Shown piece by piece: positions 1 through 8,928 of a DNA stretch of 64,000 bases. The notes under the pieces are model-generated. The model searched no databases. It worked only from the letters and a program-made list of their open reading frames with translations, and was not told the origin of the DNA. Position numbers and translations under genes: made by a program. The DNA comes from Egbenema bharatensis (GTDB lineage: Bacteria > Cyanobacteriota > Cyanobacteriia > Elainellales > Elainellaceae), in assembly GCF_048077055.1 (NCBI RefSeq), contig NZ_CP182236.1, forward strand, positions 2,108,001 to 2,172,000. Direction: 5' to 3'. Positions within the stretch are counted from its first letter, which is position 1; the number at the start of each line of letters is the position of its first letter.

Positions 1-262
1 GAAATTGCTCACGGGTTTTAGGAAAGTACCAACATACTTCGCCCCAATTTTGTAGAGGAATTTGATCAGCTTTTTCACTCCGGCGATCGGTGACAAATTT
101 GAGGGAGTTAGTCGAATCTAAAAAACCTCGAAAGACGATCGTGCGGTTGGCAGGCTGACCGTTAGGGCGAACCGTGGCAAGCTGAAGGTAGCGGGCATGG
201 GATAACGATCGGTTGTGGTGAAGGGCACGGGACAACGGCGATCGCCAGGGAGCAAGAGGCAT
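1..262 (-). CDS. Pyridoxamine 5'-phosphate oxidase family protein, 5' part only
   Basis: The minus strand carries an open frame from an ATG at 262-260 to the left edge of the window, so only about the first 87 residues are present. The frame reads PWRSPLSRALHHNRS, then HARYLQLATVRPNGQPANRT and VFRGF, ending with WGEVCWYFPKTREQF. This matches the N-terminal split-barrel half of the cyanobacterial Alr4036-type flavin-binding oxidases, which resemble PNPOx but whose substrate is not established. A longer open frame from 309 is in another phase and is a shadow. The assignment rests on recalled family motifs. The C-terminal half and any FMN-contact residues there lie outside the window. Confidence 0.72.
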   Translation of the reverse strand, partial: MPLAPWRSPLSRALHHNRSLSHARYLQLATVRPNGQPANRTIVFRGFLDSTNSLKFVTDRRSEKADQIPLQNWGEVCWYFPKTREQF

Positions 263-366
263 GAAGCAGCAAAAAGCGAAAGACTGCGTAGTTTGACCTC
301 CTGAATCATACCAGCAGGAATGAGCGATCGGATACCGGGAGGACGGACGATACTCCAGGAATCGAT

Positions 367-801
367 TCACGTCAGGAGTCGGGGGCGAATTCCGTAGTGG
401 CGGTAATACCAGTAGTCCTGCAAGATGCGATCGTGGTCAAAACAAAGGTTTTTGGGAATTTGCCACAGTTCAAAAAGGCCGAGGGATTTGGCATCATCTC
501 CGGCTTGAGGTTCTCCCTCAGCAGTGGCAAGAAAAACAATGGCGATCGTATGCTGACGGGCGTCGCGGTTGGGGTCTGAATAAACCTGGAATTGCTCTAC
601 TAGATTCACTGCCAACCCAATTTCTTCTCTCGCTTCCCGTCGGGCTGCTGTTTCCAGCGATTCCCCATAGTCTACATACCCTCCCGGCAGGGCCCAGCCG
701 TGGGGCGGATTCAAACGTTCGATTAAAACGATCGGTCGATTCGGACGGTGGATTAATTCGATAATGACATCGACAGTCGGTACAGGATTTTTATAGCTCA
801 C
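367..801 (-). CDS. NUDIX hydrolase
   Basis: A 144-residue protein with a complete Nudix box at about residues 40-62 (GG, then GESLE, then REAREEIGL), which fits the GX5EX7REUXEEXGU signature whose glutamates bind the catalytic metal. The family hydrolyses nucleoside diphosphates linked to another moiety. The preceding PPHGWALPGGYVDYGE is typical of the ADP-ribose pyrophosphatase or NADH pyrophosphatase branch, but substrate cannot be fixed from sequence. It is divergent from the thioesterase gene that begins at 1039. The 237 bp between them should hold both promoters. Start is the ATG at 801. Confidence 0.9.
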   Translation of the reverse strand: MSYKNPVPTVDVIIELIHRPNRPIVLIERLNPPHGWALPGGYVDYGESLETAARREAREEIGLAVNLVEQFQVYSDPNRDARQHTIAIVFLATAEGEPQAGDDAKSLGLFELWQIPKNLCFDHDRILQDYWYYRHYGIRPRLLT

Positions 802-1038
802 AGAATTATGCTGGGTAGAAGAACGTTGACTGGAACGCTAACGGAAACCGAAAAATTCAGACAGGACAGCCCATTCGGATGATATCAGTTCCTTCTTTTG
901 AGAGATGAGCGGTAATAACCTGAAATGCCAGGATAAGGCTGACAGAGCCTCTAGAGCGGTCGTCCTTCCTAAAACCCGCTTCTCTGGTATTTACTTATTT
1001 ATTCCTCAAACTTTTTACTCAGCCAGGATATTTCTTTT

Positions 1039-1461
1039 ATGACTCAGCCATTTACAACTCACGTTAAAGTACGGCATAACGAAATAGACGCTCTAGGGGT
1101 GGTGAATAATGCTATTTATCAACAGTATTTAGAGCAGGCTGCCGTTGCCCATTCTGAGCATTTGGGGTTTGACCTGGATCGCTATCGAGATTTGGGTGGG
1201 GTATTTGTCATGCGGCGAATTGAATTGGAATATCTGCATCCCGCCATAGCTGATGATATTCTTGCTATCACTACCTGGATTCTAGAAATTCGTGGAGCCT
1301 GTGCCATCCGTCGCTACGAGGTTCGCAGGCAGGGTGAGCCTGATTTATTGCTGACAGCAGAAGCATTGTGGGTTTGGGTGGACATTCATACGATGCGTCC
1401 TAGAGCCATTCCTGACAAGGTATTAGAGTCTTTCGGTCAATTAGCACTTTGCACCCGATGA
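1039..1461 (+). CDS. Hot-dog fold acyl-CoA thioesterase
   Basis: A 140-residue single-domain protein of the 4-hydroxybenzoyl-CoA thioesterase type. The N-terminal segment RHNEIDALGVVNNAIYQQYL carries the Asp of the DxxGxVxNxxY motif (EID..GVVNN.IY), the usual catalytic and substrate loop. The family cleaves acyl-CoA or acyl-ACP thioesters. In cyanobacteria relatives include the DHNA-CoA thioesterase of phylloquinone synthesis and acyl-ACP hydrolases, and the sequence alone does not separate these. Its stop codon overlaps the start of the next gene by the four-base ATGA, so the two are very likely translationally coupled. Confidence 0.85.
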   Translation: MTQPFTTHVKVRHNEIDALGVVNNAIYQQYLEQAAVAHSEHLGFDLDRYRDLGGVFVMRRIELEYLHPAIADDILAITTWILEIRGACAIRRYEVRRQGEPDLLLTAEALWVWVDIHTMRPRAIPDKVLESFGQLALCTR

Positions 1462-2345
1462 ATACTTCTTCCCAAACTAATGCATCCTGGCAGCACGATT
1501 CCATCATCAGTAATGGGGTACGGCTGCACTACGTGACTCAAGGCTCAGGAGACTTGTTGCTGATGCTGCATGGGTTTCCTGAATTTTGGTATTCCTGGCG
1601 GCATCAAATTCCTGAATTTGCTCAGGATTATCAGGTGGTCGCACTGGACATGCGGGGCTACAACGACAGCGATAAGCCTAAAGATCTAGCTGCCTACCGG
1701 ATGGATGAATTAGTCAGGGATATTTCCGGGGTAATTCGAGGATTAGGATACGATCGCTGTATTCTCATGGGACATGATTGGGGTGGAGCCGTCGCCTGGA
1801 ACATGGCCTATACTCACCCAGAACAGGTCGATCGTCTGATTGTCCTGAACTTACCTCATCCAGCTAAATTTACTGAGGGAATGACAAATCCTCAGCAGTT
1901 GCTCCGCAGTTCCTATACATTTTTCTTCCAGCTTCCCTGGTTGCCAGAAGCGGTATTGCAACTGGGGGACTATCAATTAATTGAAGAAGCATTTACTCGC
2001 ATGGCGGTTAACAAGTCTGTTTTTACGACGGAAGACATTAAGCAGTATAAAAATGCCGTAGCGAAACCCGGTGCCTTAACGGCAATGCTGAATTACTATC
2101 GCAACATTTTGCAAGGCGGACTACTCCAAAAATCCTGGGGCAAGCTGTATGTTCCGACCTTAATGATTTGGGGTGAAGAAGATACGGCTCTGGGCATTGA
2201 ATTAACCTACGGGACAGAGGCTTATGTGGAGGATTTCACCATTCGCTACATTCCCCACTGTAGTCACTGGGTACAGCAGGAAAAACCAGAGTTGGTGAAT
2301 CAGTATGTCCGAGAGTTTTTGACCGCGAAACAAGGAGCAGTGTGA
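1458..2345 (+). CDS. Alpha/beta hydrolase, epoxide hydrolase-like
   Basis: A protein of 295 residues from the ATG at 1458. A TTG three codons earlier is also open but less likely. It has the oxyanion motif HGFPEFWYSW (about 38-47), the nucleophile elbow GHDWGG with Asp at about residue 107, a later acid in WGEEDTALG, and a C-terminal histidine in PHCSHW. Asp as nucleophile and HGFPE point to the soluble epoxide hydrolase or haloalkane dehalogenase branch. MLNYYR is compatible with a lid tyrosine of epoxide hydrolases. It overlaps the thioesterase by ATGA, suggesting a two-gene operon acting on acyl or lipid-derived substrates, which is inference. Confidence 0.87.
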   Translation: MNTSSQTNASWQHDSIISNGVRLHYVTQGSGDLLLMLHGFPEFWYSWRHQIPEFAQDYQVVALDMRGYNDSDKPKDLAAYRMDELVRDISGVIRGLGYDRCILMGHDWGGAVAWNMAYTHPEQVDRLIVLNLPHPAKFTEGMTNPQQLLRSSYTFFFQLPWLPEAVLQLGDYQLIEEAFTRMAVNKSVFTTEDIKQYKNAVAKPGALTAMLNYYRNILQGGLLQKSWGKLYVPTLMIWGEEDTALGIELTYGTEAYVEDFTIRYIPHCSHWVQQEKPELVNQYVREFLTAKQGAV

Positions 2346-2577
2346 GGCAAGACCGGAAATTCTGCACCTCGACAGAGGCAGTTTGATCAACCTCAGGCTA
2401 TCGTTGCTTCATAAATCCAGAGTAAATTCAAAAGATTGTTTAAAAGTTTTGAATCCTCGTAGCCCTAGTTACCTAGAAGCTTCGTCCCACGGGATATAAC
2501 AGTGTAAAGAGATATTACGCGATCGGGTGTAGATTGGGCTAAAACGGTTCAAATGCACGCTATGCAAGGAGTTGAAC

Positions 2578-3932
2578 ATGGCTGACGGTGCTAAACAGCA
2601 GGCTTCGCATCAGGTTGTAATCGTGGGTGGGGGCTTCGGTGGGCTATATGCAGCTAAGGAATTGGGACGATCGCCCGTCCAGGTGACGTTGATCGACAAA
2701 CGCAACTTTCACTTGTTCCAACCGCTCCTTTACCAGGTGGCGACTGGAACTCTGTCTCCAGCGGACATTTCATCTCCATTACGCGGCATTCTGAGTCAGA
2801 ACAAGAATACCCACGTTCTGCTAGATGAAGTCGTTGATATTGACCCAACCCAACAAAAAGTGAAGCTGCATGGGAGTGAGCTAGACTACGACACGCTGAT
2901 TGTCGCCACCGGGGTCAGTCATCACTACTTTGGCAATGAGCATTGGCAACCCACGGCTCCTGGATTAAAGACCGTGGAAGATGCGCTGGAAATGCGGCGA
3001 CGGATTTTCATGGCGTTTGAAGCAGCGGAGAAAGAAACTGATCCCGTGAAACGGAAAGCCTGGATGACGTTTGTGATCGTGGGGGGTGCCCAACGGGGGT
3101 GGAATTAGCTGGGGCGATCGCTGAATTAGCTTACAAAACCCTGAAGCAAGATTTTCGGACAATCAACACAACTGAAGCCCAGATTTTGCTGCTCGAAGGC
3201 ATGGATCGAATTCTGCCTCCCTATCCTCCTGACCTATCTGAAAAAGCAGCCGAGTCCCTGAACCACCTGGGAGTGACAATTCGCACAAAAACCTTGGTGA
3301 CAAACATCGAAAACAACGTGGTCGTGGCCAAGCAGGGAGATGCGATCGAAGAAATTCCCGCTAAAACCATTCTCTGGGCAGCCGGGGTGAAGGCTTCAGT
3401 CATGGGGAAGGTGCTGGAACAACGAACGGGGGCAAGCCTCGATCGGGTTGGGCGGGTTATGGTGGAACCGGATCTCAGCATTCCAGGACATCCCAATATT
3501 TTTGTTGTGGGCGATCTGGCTCACTACGCCCATCAGGATGATAAACCACTACCGGGCGTTGCACCCGTGGCAGTACAGGAGGGGCAGTACGTCGCCCGGC
3601 TGATTCAAGAACGCTTGAATGGCAAGAGCTTATCCCCCTTCCGCTATGCCGATGCTGGCAGCTTGGCGGTAATTGGGCAAAACAAGGCTGTTGCGAACTT
3701 AGGAAAATTTAAGTTTTCTGGCCCGCTCGCCTGGTTCATCTGGATCTTTGCCCATATTTATTATCTGATTGAGTTTGATAATAAGCTGGTCGTCATGGTG
3801 CAATGGGGCTGGAACTACTTCACCCGCCACCGGGGGGCCCGGCTGATTACGGGAGAAAGTTCCCTGGGGCAGGTGGATAATCAGGAGTACAGCGTACCAG
3901 AGGGAAAGTCACCCGTTGAGGTCGCCCGCTGA
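2578..3932 (+). pseudogene. ndh: Type II NADH dehydrogenase (NDH-2), frameshifted by one missing base
   Basis: Two overlapping frames (2578-3108 and about 3090-3932) together encode one NDH-2 of about 451 residues, a monotopic flavoenzyme passing electrons from NADH to quinone. The first half has the FAD motif VVIVGGGFGGLYAAKEL and LIDKRNFHLFQPLLYQVATG. The break falls in the second dinucleotide motif: the DNA reads GGTGCCCAACGG where the family needs GGTGGCCCAACGG (GGGPTGVELAG). After the break the frame continues with ELAGAIAELAY, FVVGDLAHY, PGVAPVAVQEG and a C-terminal hydrophobic amphipathic tail (WFIWIFAHIYYLIEF) that fits membrane binding. AAGGAG at 2566-2571 supports the ATG at 2578. 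As written the gene is broken, but the precise single-base loss makes an assembly error plausible. Confidence 0.9.
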
Positions 3933-3982
3933 AGTCGCTTGCTGAAGTTCAAGAAGTCTAATGTTCAAACTTTCCCCCAATT

Positions 3983-4014
3983 CTTGTGGGGCGGGCATCT
4001 TGCCTGCCCTGTCC
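3983..4014 (+). repeat. Dispersed GC-rich hairpin repeat, single copy
   Basis: This copy reads CTTGTGGGGCGGGCATCTTG followed by CCTGCCCTGTCC. The centre folds as GGGCA-TCT-TGCC with further G-C pairs outside. It lies between ndh and cobI and belongs to the family most expanded at 11863-12167. Confidence 0.75.
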
Positions 4015-4100
4015 TATTACTGTGATCATCCTGCCTGTTCGGTCGTGCTACTGTAAGCATTCAGGCATTCAGTCAAAATGCGATCGCAGTGGAACAGAGC

Positions 4101-4802
4101 ATGGGCATCCTTTACGGGATTAGTGTCGGCACGGGAGATCCAGAATTAATGACCCTGAAGGGATTGCGGTTGCTGAAACAGTCTCCCGTTGTTGCCTTCC
4201 CAGCAGGCGTTCGGGGAAATCCTGGTCTGGCGGAGCAAATCGTTTCTGCCTGGCTGCAACCCCATCAGACTCATCTACCCCTCCATTTTCCCTACGTTCA
4301 GGATGAGTCCGTCTTAACCCAGGCATGGCAGGCAGCAGCCGATCGAGTTTGGACTTACCTGCAACAGGGGGATGTGGCTTTTGCCTGTGAGGGAGACATT
4401 AGCTTTTACAGCACCTTTACCTACCTGGCCCAGACCCTTCAGGCAACTCATCCCGAAGTTATGATTCAAACGGTTCCCGGCATCTGCTCACCGATGGCGG
4501 CTGCCTCTGCGCTGGGCATTCCCCTCACGGTACGCAGACAACGCCTGGTGGTATTGCCTGCGCTTTATACGGTTTCTGACCTGGAAGCGGCCCTCAGTCA
4601 GGCGGACGTTCTAGTCCTGATGAAGGTTAGCTCAGTGTACGAAAAAGTTTGGGCGATCTTACAACAGCATCAACTCCTCCAGCATAGTCATGTGGTGGTG
4701 CGAGCCACCCAACCCAACCAGCAGATTTACAGCGATCTCCGCGATCGACCTCACCTCGATTTGCCGTATTTCTCGCTCCTGGTGGTGCAAGTTCATCCCT
4801 GA
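4101..4802 (+). CDS. cobI: Precorrin-2 C(20)-methyltransferase
   Basis: About 233 residues from the ATG at 4101. An in-frame GTG at 4089 would add four residues. The tetrapyrrole methylase fold is shown by the N-terminal SVGTGDPELMTLKGLRLL, by GDISFYSTFTYLA and by VPGICSPMAAASALGIPL, which is characteristic of the CobI/CbiL branch. The enzyme adds a methyl group from SAM to C20 of precorrin-2 (or the cobalt form) in cobamide synthesis, in the cytoplasm. No other cobalamin gene is adjacent, which is usual in cyanobacteria where these genes are scattered. No cobalamin riboswitch was recognised upstream. Confidence 0.9.
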   Translation: MGILYGISVGTGDPELMTLKGLRLLKQSPVVAFPAGVRGNPGLAEQIVSAWLQPHQTHLPLHFPYVQDESVLTQAWQAAADRVWTYLQQGDVAFACEGDISFYSTFTYLAQTLQATHPEVMIQTVPGICSPMAAASALGIPLTVRRQRLVVLPALYTVSDLEAALSQADVLVLMKVSSVYEKVWAILQQHQLLQHSHVVVRATQPNQQIYSDLRDRPHLDLPYFSLLVVQVHP

Positions 4803-4940
4803 CTTTCGGTGAGTCTGCATTTGTGAATAGGCTGAATAGGATTTGGGGTCAGATGATAGAAATAAGGTAGTCTGATTCAATTCATCGTCTTAGTCCTGCG
4901 GGCTTTGCCCCCACTCAACCCTCAGCATTCAGCACTCCCC

Positions 4941-5504
4941 ATGCCCTTCACCTCCCTCACCCAAGTCCTCGGCGGTTTAGAAAATCAAGACAAGTGGGAA
5001 AAACGACGGCAGTTTCGGCAACTGAGCCACTGTTGGACAGAAGTGGTGGGAGTTGCTGTGGCTGCTCAGACTCGTCCCCTCTACGTTCAACGGCAGGTGC
5101 TCTATGTGGCCACATCTAGCTCGGTTTGGGCGCAAAATTTAGCCTTTGAACGTCAACGAATCTTAGAAAAACTGAACGCCAAACTGTCCTACACCCTCAC
5201 TGACATCCGCTTTTCCACTGCCCAATGGCAATTACCCAAGAAACGTAGTGCGATCGCCTCAGAATCAGATATCCTGTGGCAGGATCATCCCAGTCATGTC
5301 ACGATTCGTGCTCACTCCCAATCTGCCCATGCCCCAAAATCCCTATCCACCGATCCCCAAACTGCCTTCCAGACCTGGGCCAGCACCCTCCGCGATCGGA
5401 CTCGTTCCCTACCCACCTGCCCGGTTTGCCAGTGTCCCACTCCTCCGGGAGAACTTCAACGCTGGTCGATTTGTGCCCTTTGTGCGGCTAAGCGAATGAA
5501 GTGA
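4941..5504 (+). CDS. DUF721/DciA-like protein with C-terminal zinc-ribbon cysteines
   Basis: Start chosen at the ATG 4941 (MPFTSLTQVLGGL), giving 187 residues. An upstream in-frame TTG at 4905 would add a proline-rich tail without family support. The first 110 residues (HCWTEVVGVAVAAQTRPLYV, then LYVATSSSVWAQNLAFERQR) match the DUF721 core shared with DciA, the loader or operator of the replicative helicase DnaB in bacteria lacking DnaC/DnaI. The C-terminus has CPVCQCP and CALC, giving two cysteine pairs that could bind zinc. Function in DNA replication is inferred from the family. The zinc-binding tail seems typical of cyanobacterial members, as far as I recall. Confidence 0.75.
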   Translation: MPFTSLTQVLGGLENQDKWEKRRQFRQLSHCWTEVVGVAVAAQTRPLYVQRQVLYVATSSSVWAQNLAFERQRILEKLNAKLSYTLTDIRFSTAQWQLPKKRSAIASESDILWQDHPSHVTIRAHSQSAHAPKSLSTDPQTAFQTWASTLRDRTRSLPTCPVCQCPTPPGELQRWSICALCAAKRMK

Positions 5505-5688
5505 GGAGTGGGGAGTGGGGAGTGAGGAGTGGGGAGTGGGGAATGAAGCAGCAAAATCATTTTCCTCCTGCTCCCTTCTCTATCCTTCCATCTCTACCTT
5601 TCCCATCCCTCTAGTTTTCCATCGCTTATTCCCTCACCCACTCATCTACCCACCCACTCACCCACTCATCTACCCACCCCCTCTGCCT
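5505..5688. repeat. Low-complexity purine/pyrimidine spacer
   Basis: Between the DUF721 gene and the MBOAT gene lies a stretch of GAGTGGGGAGTG repeats (about 5503-5542) followed by pyrimidine-rich CCCACTCA/TCTACCCACC repeats (about 5635-5684). The two halves are roughly complementary (GAGTGGG against CCCACTC) and could form a long imperfect stem. The open frame that runs through it into the MBOAT gene is not protein-like. Confidence 0.6.
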
Positions 5689-7185
5689 ATGACCTTCATC
5701 TCCATCCTCTACGGACTCTTCCTCCTCAGCGTACTGGGCATCTATTGGTCGGTAAACAGTCGATCGCTGCGGTTGTGGATTTTGTTGGTGGCGAGTTTGG
5801 TGTTCTATAGCTCGTTGCAAATTCAGTATGTGCCGCTCCTGCTGATGATTAGCCTAGTGACGTTCTACATTGGGCGGGCGATCGGGGCACCGATGGACTG
5901 GCGAGTGGAAAATGAGCGGTGGCAGTTTGCCCAGCAAGATTGGGATCGGCGGCGGTTGAAGGTGCTGTGGCTGGGAATTATCCTTAATCTGCTGCTGCTG
6001 TTGGGATTTAAGTATGTGCCGTTTGTGCTGGATTCGATCGGCGGTTGGTTTGATTTGCCGGTTGCGTTTGATCAGGCAAGCTGGGTGCGAACCAACCTGA
6101 TTGCGCCGTTGGGAATCAGCTTCTTCAGCTTTGAGTGCATTGCCTACCTGGTGGATGTCTATCGTGGAGCCCCAGCCACCCATGATTGGTTAAAGTTCTT
6201 TTCCTACAAGCTGTTCTTTGCCAAACTGATTTCTGGCCCGATTACCCGATTTCATCCGTTTGCCGCGCAAATTCAAACCCTTAAACTTCCAGCATCTACC
6301 CAGGTGACGGAGGGGCTGTGGCTGATTGCCTGTGGTGCGGTGAAAAAGCTGCTGATTGCAGACCATTTAGCCACGGTGGTGAATCTGATTTTTGGCAATG
6401 CGGAACGGGCAGGCAGTGCAGACCTGTGGCTCGCCACCTTTGCCTATGGCTTCCAGCTTTACCTGGACTTTAGCGGCTATGTGGATGTGGCACGAGGCAG
6501 CGCGATCTTGCTGGGCTTTGATCTCCCTCAAAACTTTAATTTCCCCTACCTCTGTACCAGCATTGCCGACTTTTGGCGACGGTGGCACATGACGTTAGGG
6601 GAATGGCTGCGAAATTACCTCTACTTTCCTCTGGGCGGATCGCGTCAGGGTTTGAAGCGAACCTGCCTGAATTTGATCATCGTGATGCTGCTGGCGGGCA
6701 TCTGGCATGGTGCAGCCTGGGGGTTTGTCTTGTGGGGAGTGCTCCACGGGATTGCCTTAGCGGTTCATCGCCTGATGGATGTTTTGTCCAAACGATCGTC
6801 CCATCTCCAATCCTGGTGGCGGAGTATTCCCGGTACGCTACTTGCCTGGGGGATGACCCAACTGATGGTCTTTACCTCCTGGATCTTCTTCCGCTTACCC
6901 AATCTCCGCGAGTCGGGTCTGGTTGTTCAACGATTATTTGGCCATCCCGCTGATATTCAGTTTGCTCAACGGGTATACGTTGAAGCGTTACAGATCGATC
7001 GTCTCCACATTGCCCTGATCCTGGGTTTACTGACGGCAGCAATGGCATTGATCTACTTTGTCCAGAAAGGGTTGAAGCTTCAGCTCAACTGGTCAGTCAA
7101 AATTCTGCTGGTGCCGCTCTGCCTGTTTGCCGCATGGTTGTTAGCTCCCAATGAAGCCCCCCCTTACATCTACTTTGATTTCTAA
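5689..7185 (+). CDS. MBOAT family O-acyltransferase (AlgI-like)
   Basis: Start set at ATG 5689 (MTFISILYGLFLLS), giving 498 residues; upstream sequence is low-complexity spacer. This is a polytopic membrane protein with roughly ten hydrophobic segments. Diagnostic motifs are DFWRRWHMTLGEWLRNYLYF followed by PLGGSR, and the MBOAT active-site histidine region AGIWHGAAWGFVLWG. AlgI-type members transfer acyl (often acetyl) groups onto extracellular or periplasmic polysaccharides. AlgI normally works with an SGNH/AlgX/AlgJ-type partner, and none is encoded beside it here, so the acceptor is unknown. The next gene is convergent. Confidence 0.9.
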   Translation: MTFISILYGLFLLSVLGIYWSVNSRSLRLWILLVASLVFYSSLQIQYVPLLLMISLVTFYIGRAIGAPMDWRVENERWQFAQQDWDRRRLKVLWLGIILNLLLLLGFKYVPFVLDSIGGWFDLPVAFDQASWVRTNLIAPLGISFFSFECIAYLVDVYRGAPATHDWLKFFSYKLFFAKLISGPITRFHPFAAQIQTLKLPASTQVTEGLWLIACGAVKKLLIADHLATVVNLIFGNAERAGSADLWLATFAYGFQLYLDFSGYVDVARGSAILLGFDLPQNFNFPYLCTSIADFWRRWHMTLGEWLRNYLYFPLGGSRQGLKRTCLNLIIVMLLAGIWHGAAWGFVLWGVLHGIALAVHRLMDVLSKRSSHLQSWWRSIPGTLLAWGMTQLMVFTSWIFFRLPNLRESGLVVQRLFGHPADIQFAQRVYVEALQIDRLHIALILGLLTAAMALIYFVQKGLKLQLNWSVKILLVPLCLFAAWLLAPNEAPPYIYFDF

Positions 7186-7298
7186 ATCTCTCAAAAATCA
7201 AGTTTTGAGTGGGCTGCAAACTCAAAACTCTTGACCCAGACGGATACTCCCGAAGCCCTCAGTCCCACTGAAGCCGAAGAACTACTGAAGCTGAAGAA

Positions 7299-7787
7299 CT
7301 ACTGAAGCTGAAGAATTGCTTGCTGAATCCGGTTGGATAGATCGGGATCTTCTTGATGGGCGATCGTGATGGCATTAAACCGCCGGATGGTCAGGTTATT
7401 GCGTTGGGCAATGTTCCTAGCCTGATCACAGTAATTGATGGCAATTTGGCGAATATCGCTGGGTAGATCATTCAGCCGCCGGGGTTGATCGCACTTAATT
7501 TCGGGAATATTAGATGACCCTGTAATTTGTCGAATGCGCTCGAAGGCGGAGCGTCGAATTGGCTCCATCTCCAACACCGATCGGGCATAGTTGGTGACTT
7601 CTTCATCTGTAACCGCTTGAGCGTACGCCGCCCGACTAAAGCTTAGTTGGGGAACACCCATTTCAGCCGAAACATTAACAGTAGGAACCAGACTCATCAA
7701 AAGCCCGGCAGTCGCAAGACCACCGACGAGGAGCGATCGGGTCAAAATGGCGGGAGGATTGGATCGAAACCGTTTAGCGTTGTTCAT
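7299..7787 (-). CDS. DUF4168 domain protein, exported
   Basis: About 162 residues from the ATG at 7787 (MNNAKRFRSN); an upstream in-frame start at 7829 is also open. The N-terminus has basic residues followed by a hydrophobic stretch (SLLVGGLATAGLLMSLV) that looks like a signal sequence or anchor. The mature part (TDEEVTNYARSVLEMEP, RRSAFERIRQI, FNAITIAHQEDPDLSNRIQQ) matches the helical DUF4168 domain common in cyanobacteria. Its role is unknown. Two cysteines (in IKCDQP and INYCDQA) could form a disulphide outside the cytoplasm. Confidence 0.8.
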   Translation of the reverse strand: MNNAKRFRSNPPAILTRSLLVGGLATAGLLMSLVPTVNVSAEMGVPQLSFSRAAYAQAVTDEEVTNYARSVLEMEPIRRSAFERIRQITGSSNIPEIKCDQPRRLNDLPSDIRQIAINYCDQARNIAQRNNLTIRRFNAITIAHQEDPDLSNRIQQAILQLQ

Positions 7788-7899
7788 AACAGGGTTAAAG
7801 GTCAAAACCTGAAATACCGATGTTCTCATCTCATTTGAATTATTTTAAGGGCGAGAAGTTCCTGTTTTGTCCGTCCAAATCCTGAACTTTATCTCCCTT

Positions 7900-8906
7900 T
7901 CAAAAAAATCGCTCCCTCTCGCTACCCTGGCTTTCGTTTTCTCCAGTTTTTGCCGGCAGATCGGCTGCTTGGTTTCGCCGCTCTTGACTCAATGCCACGA
8001 CCCCCGCAATCACCATACCCATGCCCAGGAGTTGACGACCCGTCAGCCCTTCCCCCAGAATGCCCCAACCCAGAGCGGTTGTCAGGGTAGGATTGCTGAT
8101 GCCGACAATCCCGACGATCGCTGCACTCGTCTGGCGAATGCCCAGGTTGTAAAACAGTTGCCCCGTTAAGGTTAGCAGTCCGGCCAGCAGGCTCAGAACC
8201 CACAGGGTGGCCCATACCCCTGGGGGAACCTCTAAATGGATGAACAATAGGCTGAGGCTGGACAGAAACAGCATGACCACAAAGGTTGCCAGCGTGAAGG
8301 GAGCCGGATGAATTTCAGGAAAGCTGGTTTGAGCGAACATACTCTGCAAGGAGTAGCCGATTCCCGCGCCAAAGGCGGCCAGTACGCCCAGCAGAATCCC
8401 CTCGCCCATTAATCCAGTCAAGCCAGGCGTGATCAAAAAACTGCCAGTGAGAACGGTAATGACGACAAGGGAACGAACCAAAGATGGACGATCGCCAAAC
8501 CACTTCCAGGACAGCAAAACGGTGATGGCAGGATGGGTGAAAAACAGAACAGTGGCGACTCCGGCGGGAATCTGGGCCAGGGCAATAAACAGTAACGCCA
8601 TGGCAATGAACAGGAATCCACTGCTGGCCAAAACCCGTTTCAGCAGCGATCGGTTTGCGGGGCGAACTAACTGTTGGAGATCAGCCCAGGTGCCCGGATG
8701 AACTCGCGGCGAGATCAGCATCATCAGGGGCAACATCAAGGTCGATCGCATTTGCAACATTAGCAGGGAATGGCCGGGAGTCGGGCCAGAAACCCACCCC
8801 ATTCCGTGACCCCGAAAATGGGACTTTCCGAAAAAATTGCCCTGAGTAAAACATTCTGCGCCGCCAGACACAGCGAACCGACAAGGACAAAGATGAACCC
8901 CAGCAT
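7900..8906 (-). pseudogene. EamA/DMT family transporter, frameshifted near its N-terminus
   Basis: The reconstructed protein is about 335 residues. A true N-terminus exists in another frame from the ATG at 8906 (MLGFIFVLVGSLCLAAQNVL, then LRAIFSESPIFG) and runs to about 8785, where the frame must change to continue as PTPGHSLLMLQMRS. The DNA has CTGGCCCGACT where CTGGCCCCGACT would keep one frame, so one C is missing. The remainder has about nine further hydrophobic helices and two EamA repeats typical of drug/metabolite exporters. The open frame starting at 8871 is an artefact of the shift. Substrate is unknown. It ends 22 bp from the stop of holA in the same orientation. Confidence 0.85.
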
Positions 8907-8928
8907 TTTTATTCGATCAAAGAGCAAC

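Noticed and set aside
5515..5688. 58-residue N-terminal extension of the MBOAT protein
   Set aside because: It derives from the GAGTGGGG and CCCACTCA low-complexity spacer. The first membrane helix starts directly at the ATG 5689.
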